The position numbers and the translations under genes are program-made. DNA of 6,806 nucleotides from Gammaproteobacteria bacterium (lineage in GTDB: Bacteria; Pseudomonadota; Gammaproteobacteria; Pseudomonadales; Pseudomonadaceae). How positions within the stretch are numbered: the first letter of the stretch is position 1; each line of letters opens with the position of its first letter. This document shows positions 5,324 to 6,806 of this stretch, in pieces. Location of the stretch: contig JAAZCO010000016.1 in NCBI GenBank assembly GCA_012513235.1, forward strand, positions 1 to 6,806, in the 5' to 3' direction. The notes under the pieces were generated by a model, which was given only the letters and a program-made list of their open reading frames with translations, was not told the origin of the DNA and did no database searches.

Positions 5324-6709
5324 TTACTGATCAGCAAAGCGCCAACCGGTTCCATCTTTTCCATCTTCCAAGACAATACCCATCGCAGTGAGCTCGTCAC
5401 GAATACGGTCTGATTCAGCCCATTCTTTATTTTGACGTGCCGCCAAACGCGCTGCAATCAGCGCTTCAACTTGTGCCGCATCCACCTTGTCCGAGCCGGC
5501 TTGTAAAAACGCATTCGGTTCCAGTTGCAAGATACCTAACACAGCGCCCAGTTCACGCATGCGCGCCGCTAAACCTGCTGCCGCCGCTGGGTCTTGGCTA
5601 TTGAGGCGATTGACTTCGCGGGCCATTTCAAACAGCACTGAACAGGCTTCTGGTGCGTTAAAGTCATCGTCCATGGCTTTATTAAAGCGTTCAACAAAGG
5701 CTTCGCCACCGGCAGCAGGCGCAGTTTCAACACCTTTCAAGGTCAGATAAAAACGCTCAAGCGCCGATTTTGCTTCACGCAAGTTATCTTCTGAGTAGTT
5801 AATCGCGCTGCGGTAATGGCTGGACACTAATAGGTAACGCACCACTTCGGGGTGATACTTTTCCAACACATCACGAATAGTGAAGAAATTACCCAAGGAT
5901 TTGGACATCTTCTCGCCATCTACGCGCACCGCTCCAGCATGCATCCAAGTGGTTGCATACTGTTTACCGGTCGCCGCTTCACTTTGTGCAATTTCGTTTT
6001 CATGGTGCGGGAAGACTAAGTCTGGACCACCGCCATGAATATCAAAACTGTCACCCAAGCAGCAAGTGGACATCACTGAACACTCAATATGCCAACCCGG
6101 ACGGCCTGCGCCCCAAGGTGACTGCCAGCTGGGCTCACCCGCTTTGGCGGCTTTCCACAAAACAAAATCTAGTGGATCTTCTTTAGCTTCATCCACTTCG
6201 ATGCGCGCACCGATTTTTAAATCTTTGATATTACGGCGTGATAACTTGCCATAGCCTGCAAACTTAGCCACACGGTAATAGACATCACCGTTAGCCGCAG
6301 CATAAGCAAACCCTTTATCTATCAGGGTTTGGATCATCTTAAACATGCCATCGATATGACCTGTGGCACGTGGCTCTTGGTCGGGACGTAGCACATTAAG
6401 ACGGCCTTCATCCTCATGCATCGCGGCAATCATGCGCTCAACCAACTGCTCAAACGGCTCGTTGTTTTCTTGCGCACGGCGAATAATCTTATCGTCAATA
6501 TCGGTGATATTGCGCACATAAGTCACATCGTAACCGCGGTGACGCAACCAGCGCGACACCACATCAAAGGCCACCATCACGCGGGCATGGCCGATATGGC
6601 AAAAGTCATACACTGTCATACCGCAGACATACATGCGCACATGCTTGCCTTCGAGCGGTTTGAGTGGCTCTTTTTGCTTGGTCAGCGTGTTATAAATCGT
6701 TACAGTCAT
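5324..6709 (-). CDS. cysS: Cysteinyl-tRNA synthetase
   Basis: Class I aminoacyl-tRNA synthetase that charges tRNA-Cys with cysteine in the cytoplasm. The 461 residues equal the E. coli length. The Rossmann catalytic core carries HIGH (38-41) and KMSKS (267-271). The zinc site that selects cysteine is complete: Cys29 in YVCGMTVYD, Cys210 in WHIECS, His235 and Glu239 in FPHHENE, each one position after its E. coli equivalent. The C-terminal part (from about 310) is the helical DALR-type and tRNA-binding region, ending in the conserved GTGWR near the terminus. The ATG at 6707-6709 is preceded by GGGG (minus strand, 6716-6719) and overlaps the glnS stop by ATGA, so glnS and cysS form one operon with coupled translation, an adjacency also known in Pseudomonas. 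Its promoter lies outside the window. Confidence 0.97.
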   Translation of the reverse strand: MTVTIYNTLTKQKEPLKPLEGKHVRMYVCGMTVYDFCHIGHARVMVAFDVVSRWLRHRGYDVTYVRNITDIDDKIIRRAQENNEPFEQLVERMIAAMHEDEGRLNVLRPDQEPRATGHIDGMFKMIQTLIDKGFAYAAANGDVYYRVAKFAGYGKLSRRNIKDLKIGARIEVDEAKEDPLDFVLWKAAKAGEPSWQSPWGAGRPGWHIECSVMSTCCLGDSFDIHGGGPDLVFPHHENEIAQSEAATGKQYATTWMHAGAVRVDGEKMSKSLGNFFTIRDVLEKYHPEVVRYLLVSSHYRSAINYSEDNLREAKSALERFYLTLKGVETAPAAGGEAFVERFNKAMDDDFNAPEACSVLFEMAREVNRLNSQDPAAAAGLAARMRELGAVLGILQLEPNAFLQAGSDKVDAAQVEALIAARLAARQNKEWAESDRIRDELTAMGIVLEDGKDGTGWRFADQ

Positions 6710-6806
6710 GCTTTACCCCATGAGTCACGTAAGGTGACGGTGCGGTTAAATACTAATGCGTCGGGCTTACTATCTACACTGTCCAAGCAGAAGTAACCTT
6801 CACGCT
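6706..6806 (-). CDS. glnS: Glutaminyl-tRNA synthetase (last 32 codons; rest outside window)
   Basis: Only the C-terminus of this class I synthetase, which charges tRNA-Gln, is inside the window. From base 6804 leftward the frame reads REGYFCLDS, then VFNRTVTLRDSWGKA and TGA. This matches the anticodon-binding barrel end of E. coli GlnS, which has EGYFCLDS and VFNRTVGLRDTW. The TGA (6706-6708) overlaps the cysS ATG. The fragment is too short for the standard ORF length cutoffs, but the motif match and the classical overlap make the call secure. Confidence 0.93.
   Translation of the reverse strand, partial: REGYFCLDSVDSKPDALVFNRTVTLRDSWGKA

Noticed and set aside
6416..6796. 126-codon plus-strand open frame opposite cysS and glnS
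   Set aside because: It is antisense to two securely identified synthetase genes across their overlap, resembles no family I know, and has low-complexity His/Ile content expected from reading conserved codons backward.

Overview
The window looks like core chromosome of a gamma-proteobacterium of the Pseudomonas lineage. The protein sequences are closest in style to Pseudomonas. The order dusA, tal, STAS protein, phosphatase, mlaA also matches, as far as I recall it, the PA2795-PA2800 stretch of P. aeruginosa. Base composition is near half G+C by eye, well below typical Pseudomonas, so a low-GC member of the Pseudomonadaceae is likely. The species is not determined. I see no insertion sequence, phage gene, CRISPR array, tRNA or rRNA.

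Left part, plus strand (1-2910): the 3' half of nrdB (class Ia ribonucleotide reductase small subunit) is followed without a gap by yfaE, the [2Fe-2S] ferredoxin that maintains the NrdB cofactor. A weak hairpin and a candidate promoter separate this pair from dusA (tRNA dihydrouridine synthase A), which is followed by tal (transaldolase). A strong 13-bp hairpin then ends transcription from both sides.

Right part, minus strand (2969-6806): read in transcription order, the window has the last 32 codons of glnS, cysS (overlapping glnS by 4 bp), mlaA (outer-membrane phospholipid transport), its terminator, a 226-bp gap, a SpoIIE/PP2C-type phosphatase, and a STAS-domain anti-sigma-factor antagonist overlapping the phosphatase by 4 bp.

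Functionally the window holds DNA precursor synthesis (nrdB, yfaE), tRNA modification and charging (dusA, glnS, cysS), the pentose phosphate pathway (tal), envelope lipid asymmetry (mlaA), and a two-gene partner-switching module. Most of it is ordinary housekeeping sequence. The points that deserve a second look are the phosphatase, which lacks the N-terminal receiver domain I expect in its Pseudomonas counterpart, the uncertain signal-peptide class of MlaA, and the structured cysS-mlaA spacer. I found no convincing evidence of a wholly new system.
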